Shown piece after piece: positions 37,835-46,754 of a stretch of 64,000 bases of DNA. Where the stretch lies: NCBI GenBank assembly GCA_958295695.1, contig OY282363.1:1555403-1619402 (forward strand). Reading direction: 5' to 3'. The stretch is from an uncultured Alphaproteobacteria bacterium. GTDB taxonomy: Bacteria > Pseudomonadota > Alphaproteobacteria > SP197. Below the pieces are notes generated by a model, which was not told where the DNA came from, did not search any database, and saw only the letters and a program-made list of their open reading frames with translations. Position 1 is the stretch's first letter. Every line of letters starts with the position of its first letter. Both the position numbers and the translations under genes were made by a program.

Positions 37835-38284
37835 ATGACAGACAAGGCGAAGCCCGTCGGCATCAACCACGTCGCGCTCGAGGTGGGCGACATCCAGGAG
37901 GCCATGGATTTCTACCGGGGCTTCCTCGATTTCGAGATCGCCTCGCAAAGCGAGACGGCCGCCTTCGTGTACTTCGGCGACCAGTTCATCAACTTCATGA
38001 AGGGCCGCGGGCAGGCCCCCGACGATGGCCGTCACTTCGGCGTCGCCGTCGACGACAAGCCGCTCGCCGTCGAGCGTCTCGAGGAGATGGGCGTCGTCCT
38101 GCTGGACGGTCCCTTCACCGACTTCCTCGACCCCTGGGGCAACAGGGTCGAGCTCACGACCTACACCGACATCCAGTACACCAAGGCCGACCACATCCTG
38201 AAGGGCATGGGCCTCGGCCACCTCGAGAAGACGCCGAAGGCGCTCGAGGAGCTGGCCGCCAAGGGCATGGCGCCGGAAGGGTAA
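37835..38284 (+). CDS. glyoxalase/dioxygenase-fold (VOC) protein
   Basis: 149-residue vicinal-oxygen-chelate domain protein: INHVALEVGDIQEAMDFYRGFLDFE gives the first beta-alpha-beta unit with a metal His, and DFLDPWGNRVEL the second with the metal Glu. A C-terminal helix of about 35 residues follows the domain. Substrate cannot be told. The ATG at 37835 was preferred over an earlier in-frame Met because the fold begins shortly after it. Confidence 0.8.
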   Translation: MTDKAKPVGINHVALEVGDIQEAMDFYRGFLDFEIASQSETAAFVYFGDQFINFMKGRGQAPDDGRHFGVAVDDKPLAVERLEEMGVVLLDGPFTDFLDPWGNRVELTTYTDIQYTKADHILKGMGLGHLEKTPKALEELAAKGMAPEG

Positions 38285-38417
38285 CCGATCGCTTCGTGGC
38301 GAACGGTTCGGGTGTCGTCTGTGTGAAACTCCGCTTTCCGGCCCCGCTAGTGGAGCGCCCGGCCATTCGTTACGCTCGGCGCGACCGGCCCCGGTTCCGG
38401 CGTGAGGGAGAGCCACC

Positions 38418-40853
38418 ATGAAGACCCATGCTCGTGTTGTCGTGATCGGCGGCGGCGTCGTCGGCGTCGGCACGCTCTATCACCTCGCCCGGAAGGGCTG
38501 GACCGACGCGGTCCTCGTCGAGAGGAAGGAGCTGACCTCGGGCTCCACATGGCACGCCGCGGGCCTCCTGCCGCTCTTCAACATGAGCTACTCGGTCGGC
38601 CAGGTGCACAAGTATTCGGTGCGCTTCTACCGGGAGCTCCAGGACGAGACCGGCATGGACGTCGGCTTCAGGAAGGTCTCCAACATCCGGCTGGCGATGA
38701 CCCGGGACCGCATGGACGAGTACCGCCAGTACGCCGGCGTGGCCGAGACGATCGGCGTGGAGGTGAAGTTCCTGACGCCCGGCCAGGTGAAGGAAGCCTG
38801 GCCGCTCTGCAACACCGAGGGCCTGGTCGGCGCGATCCAGCACCCCGAGGACGGCTACATCCAGCCGGCCGACCTGACCCAGGCCTTCGCCGCCGCCGCG
38901 CGCAACCGCGGCGCGGAAATCCACCGCAACACCCGCGTGACGGGCCTCGGGCGCACGCCGTCGGGCGAATGGCTGGTGGCGACCGACAGGGGCGACATCG
39001 CCTGCGAGCACGTCGTGACCGCCTCGGGCAGCTTCGCCCGCGGGGTCGGCGCGATGGCGGGCCTCGACGTGCCGGTGATCCCCGTCGAGCACCAGTACAT
39101 CGTCACCGAGCCCCACCCGGAGATCGTCGCTCGCAGGGAACGGGGGCTGCCCGAGATGGGTGTGCTGCGCGAATCCGACGGCTCCTGGTACATGCGCGAG
39201 GAGCGCGGCGGCCTGGTCCTCGGCCCCTACGAGACCGGCGCGCCGGCCTGCTATGTCGACGGCCCCGCCGACGACATGGAATACGAGCTCTTCCAGGAGG
39301 ATCTGGAGCGTCTGACGCCCCACATCGAGGCGGCGATCGACCGCGTGCCCGCCTTCGGCGAGGTCGGCGTCAAGCAGGTCTACAACGGCGCCATCTGCTA
39401 CACGCCCGACGGCTCGCCCATCGTCGGTCCCGCATGGGACATTCCCAACTTCTGGCTCAACGAGGGCCACAGCTTCGGCATCACGGCGGCCGGAGGCGCG
39501 GGCTGGCAGCTCGCCGAGTGGATCGTCGCCGGCGCGCCCACGATCGACATGCTGGGCGTCGATCCGCGTCGTTTCGGCGATTACGCCACGAAATCCTATC
39601 TCGTCGCCAAGAACGAGGAGGCCTACGCCAACGTCTTCACCATCCACTATCCGGACGAGGAGCGTCCCGCCGCGCGTCCGCTGCGCCAGGCGCCGTGCCA
39701 CGACCGACTGAAGGACCTGGGCGCGGTGTTCGGCCAGAAGTTCGGCTGGGAGCGGGCGAACTGGTTCGCGCCCGACGGCGCCGCGCGGGAGGACCACTGG
39801 TCGTTCCGCCGCTCCAGATGGTTCCCGCATGTCGGCAACGAGGTGACGAACGTTCACGAGAACGTCGGCGTCCTCGACATGACGGCCTTCGCCAAGTGCA
39901 GGATCTCGGGTCCCGGCGCGGAAGCCTTCCTCGACGGCCTGGTCGCCAACCGGTTGCCGAAGGCTGTCGGCCGCGTCGGCCTGGTTCATTCGCTCACCGA
40001 CTTGGGCGGCGTGCATTCGGAGTTCACCGTCCTGCGCGAGGCCGCCGACAGCTTTTATGTCGTCTCGGCCGGCGCCCTGCAGCGGCTGGACCACGACTGG
40101 CTCAAGAAGCACATGCCGGCCGACGGCTCGGTGCGGTTCCAGAACATCACCAACCAGATGGGCGTGCTCGTCATCGCCGGGCCGAGATCGCGCGAGCTGC
40201 TCCAGGCCATCAGCCGCGACGACCTTTCCGACGAGGGTTTCAAGTGGCTTTCGGGCCGCTGGATCGATGTCGGTCTCGCTCCGGCGCTGGCGATCCGCAT
40301 GAACTTCGTGGGCGAGCTCGGCTGGGAGCTCCACCATCCGATCGAATACCAGAACCACATCTTCGATACGGTCATGGCCGCGGGCGCCGACCTCGGCGTC
40401 AGGCCCTTCGGCATCCGCGCCATGGAGGCCATGCGCATCGAGAAGTCCTACCGCATGGTGGGCCAGGAGCTGTCGATCGAGTACGCGGCCCTGGAAAGCG
40501 GCCTGCACCGCTTCGTCCACCTCAACAAGGGCGAGTTCAAGGGCCGCCGGGGTCTGACCGAATGGCGGGAGCGGGGCTTCGCCAACACCTTCGTCACCAT
40601 GGAGGTCCACGGCGTGACCGACGCCGACGCGCTGGGCAACAACCCGATCCGCCGGGACGGTCGGCTCGTCGGTCGCGCCACCTCCGGCGGCTACGGTTTC
40701 CGGTTCGGCAAGTCGCTCGCGCTCGCCATGGTGAGACCCGATGTCTCGGAGACCGGCTCCGAACTCGATATCGACATCCTGGGCCGGACCCACAAGGCCA
40801 CGGTCCGCGAGGAGTCGCCGTTCGATCCCCGGAACGAGCGGCTCAGGGCGTAA
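38418..40853 (+). CDS. dimethylglycine/sarcosine dehydrogenase-like flavoprotein
   Basis: 811-residue protein of the DMGDH/SARDH type. The N-terminal DAO domain has GGGVVG (11-16) and STWHAAG with His46, the position of the histidine that covalently binds FAD in dimethylglycine dehydrogenase. From about residue 420 it has the folate-binding GcvT-like domain (WERANWF, GPRSRELLQ, FVGELGWELH). It would oxidatively demethylate a tertiary or secondary N-methyl amine and pass formaldehyde to H4folate. With the Rieske or MttB enzymes above it and SoxBDAG below, it would fill the dimethylglycine step. Substrate is inferred. Confidence 0.85.
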   Translation: MKTHARVVVIGGGVVGVGTLYHLARKGWTDAVLVERKELTSGSTWHAAGLLPLFNMSYSVGQVHKYSVRFYRELQDETGMDVGFRKVSNIRLAMTRDRMDEYRQYAGVAETIGVEVKFLTPGQVKEAWPLCNTEGLVGAIQHPEDGYIQPADLTQAFAAAARNRGAEIHRNTRVTGLGRTPSGEWLVATDRGDIACEHVVTASGSFARGVGAMAGLDVPVIPVEHQYIVTEPHPEIVARRERGLPEMGVLRESDGSWYMREERGGLVLGPYETGAPACYVDGPADDMEYELFQEDLERLTPHIEAAIDRVPAFGEVGVKQVYNGAICYTPDGSPIVGPAWDIPNFWLNEGHSFGITAAGGAGWQLAEWIVAGAPTIDMLGVDPRRFGDYATKSYLVAKNEEAYANVFTIHYPDEERPAARPLRQAPCHDRLKDLGAVFGQKFGWERANWFAPDGAAREDHWSFRRSRWFPHVGNEVTNVHENVGVLDMTAFAKCRISGPGAEAFLDGLVANRLPKAVGRVGLVHSLTDLGGVHSEFTVLREAADSFYVVSAGALQRLDHDWLKKHMPADGSVRFQNITNQMGVLVIAGPRSRELLQAISRDDLSDEGFKWLSGRWIDVGLAPALAIRMNFVGELGWELHHPIEYQNHIFDTVMAAGADLGVRPFGIRAMEAMRIEKSYRMVGQELSIEYAALESGLHRFVHLNKGEFKGRRGLTEWRERGFANTFVTMEVHGVTDADALGNNPIRRDGRLVGRATSGGYGFRFGKSLALAMVRPDVSETGSELDIDILGRTHKATVREESPFDPRNERLRA

Positions 40854-40934
40854 GCCGGAGGCCGGAGCGCGGATCCCGCGCCCGGTCCGGCGCGCGCGGC
40901 GGCGTCCGACCGTCGTCTTGCGTCGTTTCGCTCC

Positions 40935-40952
40935 GTAATGTTATATCATTAC
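40935..40952. promoter_or_regulatory. Zur box
   Basis: The 18-base dyad GTAATGTTATATCATTAC (two mismatching centre-flanking positions) matches the AT-rich palindrome recognised by Zur in Alphaproteobacteria. It lies 27 bases upstream of the zur start codon, so zur and the zinc transporter genes behind it are probably autoregulated and repressed when zinc is plentiful. Confidence 0.8.
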
Positions 40953-40978
40953 ATCCTCGGCGATGACGGTGGCCGCCC

Positions 40979-41392
40979 GTGACCGAAGCACGCTCCCTGC
41001 CCAGGAACGCCGCCCTCGTGCACGCCTTCCTGCGGCGGCACGAAGGCCCGGCGACGGCCTACCGGATTCTCGACGGGTTGCGTTCGGAGGGCGTCAGCGC
41101 GCCGCCCACCGTCTACCGCGCCCTCGACAGGCTGATCGCCCTCGGCCTCGCGCACAGGGTCGAATCGATCAACGCCTTCGTGGCCTGCGTCCGCCCGGAG
41201 CACGACGACGGCAACGGTTTCGCGATCTGTCGCGACTGCGGGCATGTCGCCGAGTTCGCCGGCGGGGCCATGCGCCGGACGCTGGGCGAGATCGCCGAGG
41301 CCCAGAACTTCGAACTGGACCACGCCACCGTCGAACTCTCCGGCCGATGCTCGTCCTGCCGGCAAGCGGACGGGGAGGCGGACCGTGGCTGA
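40979..41392 (+). CDS. zur: Fur-family zinc uptake regulator
   Basis: 137-residue Fur-family repressor. A winged-helix DNA-binding half (PPTVYRALDRLIALGLAHRVES) is followed by a metal-binding dimerisation half with the structural zinc cysteines C84-x2-C87 and C124-x2-C127. The start is GTG. Zur rather than Fur is assigned from the adjacent Zur box and the znuC/znuB genes downstream. Confidence 0.9.
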   Translation: MTEARSLPRNAALVHAFLRRHEGPATAYRILDGLRSEGVSAPPTVYRALDRLIALGLAHRVESINAFVACVRPEHDDGNGFAICRDCGHVAEFAGGAMRRTLGEIAEAQNFELDHATVELSGRCSSCRQADGEADRG

Positions 41393-41498
41393 ACCGGCGC
41401 GCCTTTCCGCCGTCGCCATGAGCGGCGGCCGGCGCCTCGCGCTGGCCCTCGGCGCGCTCGTCCCGCTCTGGCTCCTGGTGTGGTGGGCGCTCGCATGA
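41385..41498 (+). CDS. small membrane peptide in zur-znu operon
   Basis: Possible 37-residue peptide starting at a GTG that overlaps the zur stop and ending in an ATGA overlap with znuC. It is basic at the N-terminus and ends in one hydrophobic helix (LALALGALVPLWLLVWWALA). Double overlap with both neighbours and the membrane-like sequence argue that it is translated. An internal ATG at 41418 would give 26 residues. No family recognised; it might be a small accessory subunit of the zinc transporter or merely a coupling leader. Confidence 0.45.
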   Translation: MAEPARLSAVAMSGGRRLALALGALVPLWLLVWWALA

Positions 41499-42244
41499 CC
41501 GCCGCGCTGAGCTTCGACGACGTGACCCTGGGCTACGAACGCCATCCGGCGGTCCACCACCTGAGCGGCGAGGTCGCCCGGGGCGACCTGCTCGCGGTGA
41601 CCGGCCCCAACGGCGCGGGCAAGTCGACGCTTCTCAAGGGCGTCGCCGGCGTGTTGCGGCCGATGTCCGGGCGCATCGACCTTCACGGCCTTGAGCGCCG
41701 CCGGATCGCGTATCTGCCGCAGCAGGCGAGCCTCGACCTTTCGTTCCCGCTGTCGGTCTTCGATCTCGTCGCGATGGGGCGCTGGCGCCTGTTCGGCGCC
41801 TTCGGCGCCCTCGACGCCGCCAGCCGCGAACGGGTCGGCCGGTCCCTGGAGCGGGTCGGCCTCGCGGGATTCGAGGACCGGCCGGTCGGGACGTTGTCGC
41901 GCGGCCAGTTCCAGCGCATCCTCTTCGCCCGGCTGATGCTCCAGGACGCGCCCGTGATCCTGCTGGACGAGCCGTTCACCGCCATCGACCAGAAGACCGA
42001 GGCCGATCTGATCGGGATCGTGCGCCATTGGCATGGCGAGGGCCGGACGATCGTGGCCGTGCTGCACAATCTCGACCATGTCCGGTCCGTGTTCCCCAGG
42101 ACGCTGCTGCTGGCCCGCGATCCGGTGGCCTGGGGCGCGACCCGGGATGCGGTCGCCCGCGACAAGCTGATGGCCGCGCGCGCCCTGAGCGAGGCGTGGG
42201 ACGACGACGCGGCGCGCTGTGCGCCGGCCGGCATGGCGGCATGA
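41495..42244 (+). CDS. znuC: zinc ABC transporter ATPase
   Basis: 249-residue ABC ATPase: Walker A GPNGAGKST (37-45), signature LSRGQFQRILFAR, Walker B VILLDEPF. Together with ZnuB it powers zinc import. The ATG at 41495 overlaps the stop of the small upstream ORF, and the stop overlaps the znuB start. A ZnuA binding protein is not encoded in the window. Confidence 0.92.
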   Translation: MTAALSFDDVTLGYERHPAVHHLSGEVARGDLLAVTGPNGAGKSTLLKGVAGVLRPMSGRIDLHGLERRRIAYLPQQASLDLSFPLSVFDLVAMGRWRLFGAFGALDAASRERVGRSLERVGLAGFEDRPVGTLSRGQFQRILFARLMLQDAPVILLDEPFTAIDQKTEADLIGIVRHWHGEGRTIVAVLHNLDHVRSVFPRTLLLARDPVAWGATRDAVARDKLMAARALSEAWDDDAARCAPAGMAA

Positions 42245-43113
42245 TCTGGGAGGGTCTCCTCGCGCCGTTCGTCGAGCTCGTCTTCATGCGCAGGGCCCTG
42301 GTCGGCACGCTCGCGGTGGCGCTCGCCGCCGCGCCGGTCGGCGTCTTCCTGATGCTGCGGCGGATGAGCCTCGCGGGCGACGCCATCGCCCACGGCATCC
42401 TCCCGGGGGTCGCCGTGGCCTATCTGCTGGCCGGCCTGTCGCTCTACGTCCTGACGCTGGGCGGCCTCGTCGCCGGCCTCCTGATCGCCGGCCTCGCCGG
42501 TCTGGTGTCCCGCGTCACGGTCCTGCGCGAGGACGCCAGCCTGGCGTCGTTCCACCTCGTCGCGCTCGCCGCCGGCGTCCTGCTCGTCTCGGCCGGCGGC
42601 AGCCGGGTCGATCTGCTCCACGTCCTGTTCGGCAGCGTCCTGGCGCTCGACGACGGCGCGGTGCTGATGCTGGCCGGGGTCGCCACGGCGGCGGTCGCCA
42701 TCCTGGCCGTGATCTACAGGGTCCTGGTGCTGGAGTGCGCCGATCCGTCCTTCCTGCGGACGGTCGGCGGGCCGGCCGGCGCGTGGGCGCACCACGTCTT
42801 CCTCGCCCTGGTGGTGCTGTGTCTCGTGGCGGGGTTCCACGCCATGGGAACGCTGATGGCCGTGGGGATCATGATCCTGCCCGCCACCGTGGCGCGCTTC
42901 TGGGCCCGCACGATCGACCGGACCATAGCGGTCGCCGTCGCCGCCGCGGCGGTCGCTGTCGTCGCCGGCTTGCTGCTGTCCTACCACGCCGACCTGCCGC
43001 CGGGACCGGCCATCGTCCTGGTGGCCGGCGTCCTCTATCTCGCGTCCCTGGCGTTCGGGCCGTGCGGCGGCCTGCGCGCGCTCGCGACGCCCAACTGGCA
43101 CTACCGGGCCTGA
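42241..43113 (+). CDS. znuB: zinc ABC transporter permease
   Basis: 290-residue inner-membrane permease of the ABC-3 (manganese/zinc) family with about eight hydrophobic segments; RRMSLAGDAIAHGILPGVAVAYL is a family hallmark. Starts at ATG 42241 overlapping the znuC stop (ATGA). Last gene of the Zur-controlled operon. Confidence 0.92.
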   Translation: MIWEGLLAPFVELVFMRRALVGTLAVALAAAPVGVFLMLRRMSLAGDAIAHGILPGVAVAYLLAGLSLYVLTLGGLVAGLLIAGLAGLVSRVTVLREDASLASFHLVALAAGVLLVSAGGSRVDLLHVLFGSVLALDDGAVLMLAGVATAAVAILAVIYRVLVLECADPSFLRTVGGPAGAWAHHVFLALVVLCLVAGFHAMGTLMAVGIMILPATVARFWARTIDRTIAVAVAAAAVAVVAGLLLSYHADLPPGPAIVLVAGVLYLASLAFGPCGGLRALATPNWHYRA

Positions 43114-43240
43114 AGCGGTCGCCGGTCGTCCGCCGCCCTGTCGCGTTGTCCCGGAACTCCCGCGCCGCGCGGACGATCCGCATTGACAGCCGGGGCGGCG
43201 ATCCGTTCCATACGCCCCGCTCCGACGCGGCAGGCCGCCG

Positions 43241-44491
43241 ATGACCGACATCCCTCCCGAGAGCGTCCGCATGGCGCGGAACACCCGCGGGATCGCCCAG
43301 CACGACGCCGAACCTCAGATCGACATCGTGCGCATGCGCGGCTACCGGCTGGGCCGGGTGCAGCGGATGCTGCGGGAGAGGGATCTGGCGGGCGTCCTGC
43401 TCTACGACCCGATCAACGTGCGCTACGCCAACGGCTCGTCGAACATGCAGGTCTGGATCCTGCACAACCAGCACCGCTATTGCTGGACCCCGGCCGCCGG
43501 CAAGTGCGTGCTGTTCGACTATCCGCCGGCGGTGCATCTCGCCGAGCACCTGGAGACCGTCGGCGAGATCAGGCCGGCGAGGCCCTGGACCTACTTCGGC
43601 GCCGGGGACGACTACGACGAGAAGGTCGGGCTCTGGGCGGACGAGCTGGCCGACGCGATCCGCGAGACCTCGGACGGCGAGACGCGCGTCGCGGCCGACC
43701 ATCTCGACCCCCTGGGCGCCAGGGCGCTGGAGGCGCGCGGCTTCTCGATCCACAACGGCCAGGAGGTCATGGAGCGCGCCCGCTCGATCAAGAGCGACGA
43801 CGAGATCCAGGCCATGCTCATCTCGATTTCCGTGTGCGAGGCGGGTATGGCCAGGATGCACGAGGAGCTGCGCGCGGGCGTCACCGAGAACCAGCTCTGG
43901 TCCCATCTCCACCAGGTCAACATCGCCATGGGCGGCGAGTGGATCGAAACCCGTCTCCTGTCGTCGGGCGGGCGGACGAACCCGTGGTTCCGCGAGTGCA
44001 GCGACCGCATCGTCCGCGCGGGCGAGCTGGTCGCCTTCGACACCGACCTGATCGGCCCGTTCGGCTACTGTTCGGACATCTCGCGCACATGGTTCTGCGG
44101 GCCGGGGCGGCCCACCGCCGAGCAGAAGCGGCTTTACGCCTACGCCCACGAGCAGGTGCAGGCCAACATCGGCGAGATGCGCGCGGGCCGCGCGTTCCGC
44201 GAGGTCGCCGAGACCTCCTGGCGCGTGCCGAACGAGTTCGTCGCCCGTCGCTACGGCTCGATGGCCCATGGCGTCGGACTCGCCGACGAGTGGCCGCACC
44301 TGACCTTCTCCGACAGGGCCGACATGTCGATGCCGGGCATGCTGGAGCCCGGCATGACGGTCTGCGTCGAAAGCTACATCGGCGCCGAGGACGGCAACGA
44401 GGGCGTGAAGCTCGAGGAGCAGATCCTGGTGACAGAGGACGGCCCCCAGAGGCTGTCGACCTACCCCTACGAGCACGACCTGCTGGCTTGA
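43241..44491 (+). CDS. DddP-like M24-fold protein, copy 1
   Basis: 416-residue M24 peptidase-fold protein closer to the DMSP lyase DddP than to aminopeptidases. Relative to RlDddP numbering, all six metal ligands are present with an almost constant offset: Asp267, Asp269, Asp279, His343, Glu377, Glu392. The catalytic base (RlDddP Asp377) is Asp349 and the active-site Tyr (366) is Tyr338. GGEWIETRLL and GRTNPWFREC are DddP-like. DddP cleaves DMSP to DMS and acrylate. The protein may instead act on another onium substrate. A close paralogue follows after 7 bases. Confidence 0.75.
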   Translation: MTDIPPESVRMARNTRGIAQHDAEPQIDIVRMRGYRLGRVQRMLRERDLAGVLLYDPINVRYANGSSNMQVWILHNQHRYCWTPAAGKCVLFDYPPAVHLAEHLETVGEIRPARPWTYFGAGDDYDEKVGLWADELADAIRETSDGETRVAADHLDPLGARALEARGFSIHNGQEVMERARSIKSDDEIQAMLISISVCEAGMARMHEELRAGVTENQLWSHLHQVNIAMGGEWIETRLLSSGGRTNPWFRECSDRIVRAGELVAFDTDLIGPFGYCSDISRTWFCGPGRPTAEQKRLYAYAHEQVQANIGEMRAGRAFREVAETSWRVPNEFVARRYGSMAHGVGLADEWPHLTFSDRADMSMPGMLEPGMTVCVESYIGAEDGNEGVKLEEQILVTEDGPQRLSTYPYEHDLLA

Positions 44492-44498
44492 GCCCGCC

Positions 44499-45746
44499 AT
44501 GCCCGGCCGCAGTCCCGAGAGCATCCGTCTGGCCCGGAACACGCCCGGCGCGGCCCAGCACGACGCCGAACCCCAGATCGACATCGCGCGCATGCGGGCC
44601 TACCGGCTGGGCCGCCTCCAGGAGCAGCTCCGCCGTCTCGATCTCGGCGGCGTCATCCTCTACGACCCGCTCAACATCCGCTATGCGACGGGCTCGTCGA
44701 ACATGCAGGTGTGGTTCACCCACAACCCGATCCGCTACTGCTGGGTCCCGGCCGAAGGGACGCCCGTGCTGTTCGACTACGCGAAGTCGATGCACCTCTA
44801 CGGCCATCTCGAAACGATCCGCGAGGTGAGGCCCGCCATCGGCTACATCTACATGACCGCCTCCGAGCGGCTGGAACAGCGGGTCCAGCTCTGGGCGAGC
44901 GACATCGACGAGGCGATGCGGAGCGACGGCGCGGGCAAGCGCATCGCCGCCGACCGGCTCGACTTCGAGGGCGCCAACGCGCTCCAGGCCATGGGCTACG
45001 AACTCCACAGCGGGACGCGCGTCACGGAGCTCGCGCGGTCCGTCAAGTCCGCCGACGAGATCGCCGCCATGTGCGTCGCCATCTCCGCCTGCGAGGCCGG
45101 CATGGCCCGCATGTACCGGGAGTTGCGGCCGGGACTCACGGAGATCGAGCTGTGGTCGCACCTCCACCGGGTCAACATCGAGCTCGGCGGGGAATGGATC
45201 GAGACCCGCCTGCTGGCGTCGGGCGGCCGCACCAACCCCTGGTTTCGCGAGGCCTCCAGCCGCGTCATCCGCGCGGGCGAGCTCGTGGCCTTCGACACGG
45301 ATCTGGTGGGTCCGCTGGGCTACTGCGCGGATATCTCGCGCACCTGGTTCTGCGGGCCGGGTCGCCCGAGCGACGAACAGAAGCGGCTCTACGCTTACGC
45401 CTTCGAGCAGATCGAGCACAATGTAGCGATGCTGCGGCCCGGCATGACATTCGTCGAGGCCGCGCGGAAGTCCTGGCGCGTCCCCAACGAGTTCCACGCC
45501 CGCCGCTACGGCATCGCCGCCCACGGCGTGGGGCTGGTCGACGAATACCCGTCGATCGCCTTCACCGACAACGCCGAGATGTCGTCCACCGGTTCGCTGG
45601 AGGCCGGCATGACGCTGTGCGTCGAAAGCTACATCGGCGCCGAGGACGGCGCCGAGGGCGTGAAGCTGGAGGAGCAGGTGCTGATCACTGAGACGGGCGC
45701 CGCCCGCCTCTCGACCTTCCCCTACGAGGATGCGTTGCTGAACTGA
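44499..45746 (+). CDS. DddP-like M24-fold protein, copy 2
   Basis: 415-residue tandem paralogue of the preceding protein. Metal ligands correspond to Asp266, Asp268, Asp278, His342, Glu376, Glu391, catalytic Asp348 and Tyr337. The N-terminal 30 residues, including NTPGAAQHDAEPQIDI, are almost identical between the copies, while the middle has diverged. The residue after the catalytic Asp-Glu is Tyr instead of Trp (GLVDEYP versus GLADEWP). Tandem duplication suggests two related substrates or a hetero-oligomer. Confidence 0.75.
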   Translation: MPGRSPESIRLARNTPGAAQHDAEPQIDIARMRAYRLGRLQEQLRRLDLGGVILYDPLNIRYATGSSNMQVWFTHNPIRYCWVPAEGTPVLFDYAKSMHLYGHLETIREVRPAIGYIYMTASERLEQRVQLWASDIDEAMRSDGAGKRIAADRLDFEGANALQAMGYELHSGTRVTELARSVKSADEIAAMCVAISACEAGMARMYRELRPGLTEIELWSHLHRVNIELGGEWIETRLLASGGRTNPWFREASSRVIRAGELVAFDTDLVGPLGYCADISRTWFCGPGRPSDEQKRLYAYAFEQIEHNVAMLRPGMTFVEAARKSWRVPNEFHARRYGIAAHGVGLVDEYPSIAFTDNAEMSSTGSLEAGMTLCVESYIGAEDGAEGVKLEEQVLITETGAARLSTFPYEDALLN

Positions 45747-45804
45747 ACCTGGATGCGAACCCGGGGCCTGGAATCTTGTCCCGGCGTCTTGAGCCGGGAG
45801 CGGC

Positions 45805-45962
45805 AGGCCCGCCTCCGGCGGGCTACCTAGGGCGAGGAGGATCTTTCGGATGGGGACAAAACACAAAATCTCCTCATCCCGAGGTGGGCGCGTCAGCGCC
45901 GTATCGAGAGTCTGTCCCGAGCTTGCCGAAGAGGACCGGCCCCGATCCAATCCGACAGGATG
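45805..45962 (+). repeat. dispersed intergenic repeat, copy C
   Basis: Shares with copy A the run GAGGAG...ACAAA...ATC, then GCGCCGTATCGAGAG, CGAGCTTGCCGAAG and CCGATCCAATCCGACAGGATG. The conserved block starts near 45831 and the upstream part is a GC-rich hairpin (CCCGCC TCC GGCGGG around 45810). It lies between the convergent DddP-like and MT-A70 genes. Confidence 0.7.
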
Positions 45963-45967
45963 ACGTC

Positions 45968-46618
45968 CTAAAGCGCGGCGACGCCATCGGGATGGCGTCC
46001 GAGGTCGCTGGACCAGCGGCGGGTTTCGACGGGGCCGTCGTCGAACAGCCCGGCCTGGTCGCCCCAGACATCCCAGCCCGGCTTGCTCGAGCGGGCGAAC
46101 ATCTCCAGGTAGGGGCCGTCCATCAGCCGCTCGATGCGGTCGTACACCGCGTCGGGCTTGCGGGAATGCTCCCGCCTGGGCGAGACGACGAGACGGCGCA
46201 CGTCCTTGCCCTTGCGCCGCGGATGGCCGCGGGTGGCGAGCAGGCACTGTTCCGGGTTGGCCCGCGTCCAGTAGCCCATGCCGGTGAAGAAGTCGGTCTC
46301 GGTGTAACCGTTCTCCGGGCGGGCCGAGGCGTTGAGCTTGGCCCAGGTGAACCCGACGGTCTTGTAGGCGAACCCCCAGGCCTCGATCAGCTCCAGCGCC
46401 CGGGGGAGGTGGGTGTCGGTGGTCCAGGTCAGCAGCACCGAATCCGGCGCCGCCCAGTCCGCGACGGGAAGCGCCTTCATGTCCTCCTGCGACATGCAGT
46501 CGTAGTGGGCCGCGGCGCTGCGGCCCCGGCCCTTCCCGCTCCAGGTGGAGAAGTTCCACGGCGGGTCGGCGTAGACGACCGCGTAACGGCCCGGCCGGCG
46601 CGGCGCTTCGATGCTCAT
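45968..46618 (-). CDS. MT-A70-family DNA adenine methyltransferase
   Basis: 216-residue MT-A70-type N6-adenine methylase with the catalytic DPPW (18-21) in VVYADPPWNFSTWS and the family segment GYWTRANPEQCLLATRG. No restriction gene is next to it, so it is an orphan methylase or a mobile-element remnant. The upstream 130 bases are AT-rich and contain a perfect DnaA-box sequence. The stop lies six bases beyond repeat copy C. Confidence 0.88.
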   Translation of the reverse strand: MSIEAPRRPGRYAVVYADPPWNFSTWSGKGRGRSAAAHYDCMSQEDMKALPVADWAAPDSVLLTWTTDTHLPRALELIEAWGFAYKTVGFTWAKLNASARPENGYTETDFFTGMGYWTRANPEQCLLATRGHPRRKGKDVRRLVVSPRREHSRKPDAVYDRIERLMDGPYLEMFARSSKPGWDVWGDQAGLFDDGPVETRRWSSDLGRHPDGVAAL

Positions 46619-46754
46619 GGTCGCGGGTTGTCCCCTGACTTATGCAATCAAGGAAAACTCGTAACTTATTGAGATTCAATAGATTTTTGATTTATCCACA
46701 TTTTCTGCAAGATGTTGATTCCCGCATCGGCGCCATCCCAAGATGTTGTGGGCG
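46619..46754 (-). promoter_or_regulatory. AT-rich promoter region of MT-A70 gene with DnaA box
   Basis: Strongly AT-rich stretch upstream of the adenine methylase. TTATCCACA (46692-46700) equals the consensus DnaA box. The direct repeat CAAGATGTTG occurs at 46708-46717 and 46739-46748, start-to-start 31 bases, about three helical turns, as for paired protein-binding sites. Confidence 0.4.

Noticed and set aside
46692-46700. Replication origin signal
   Set aside because: A single DnaA box without a box cluster, dnaA/parAB genes or an unwinding element is not enough.
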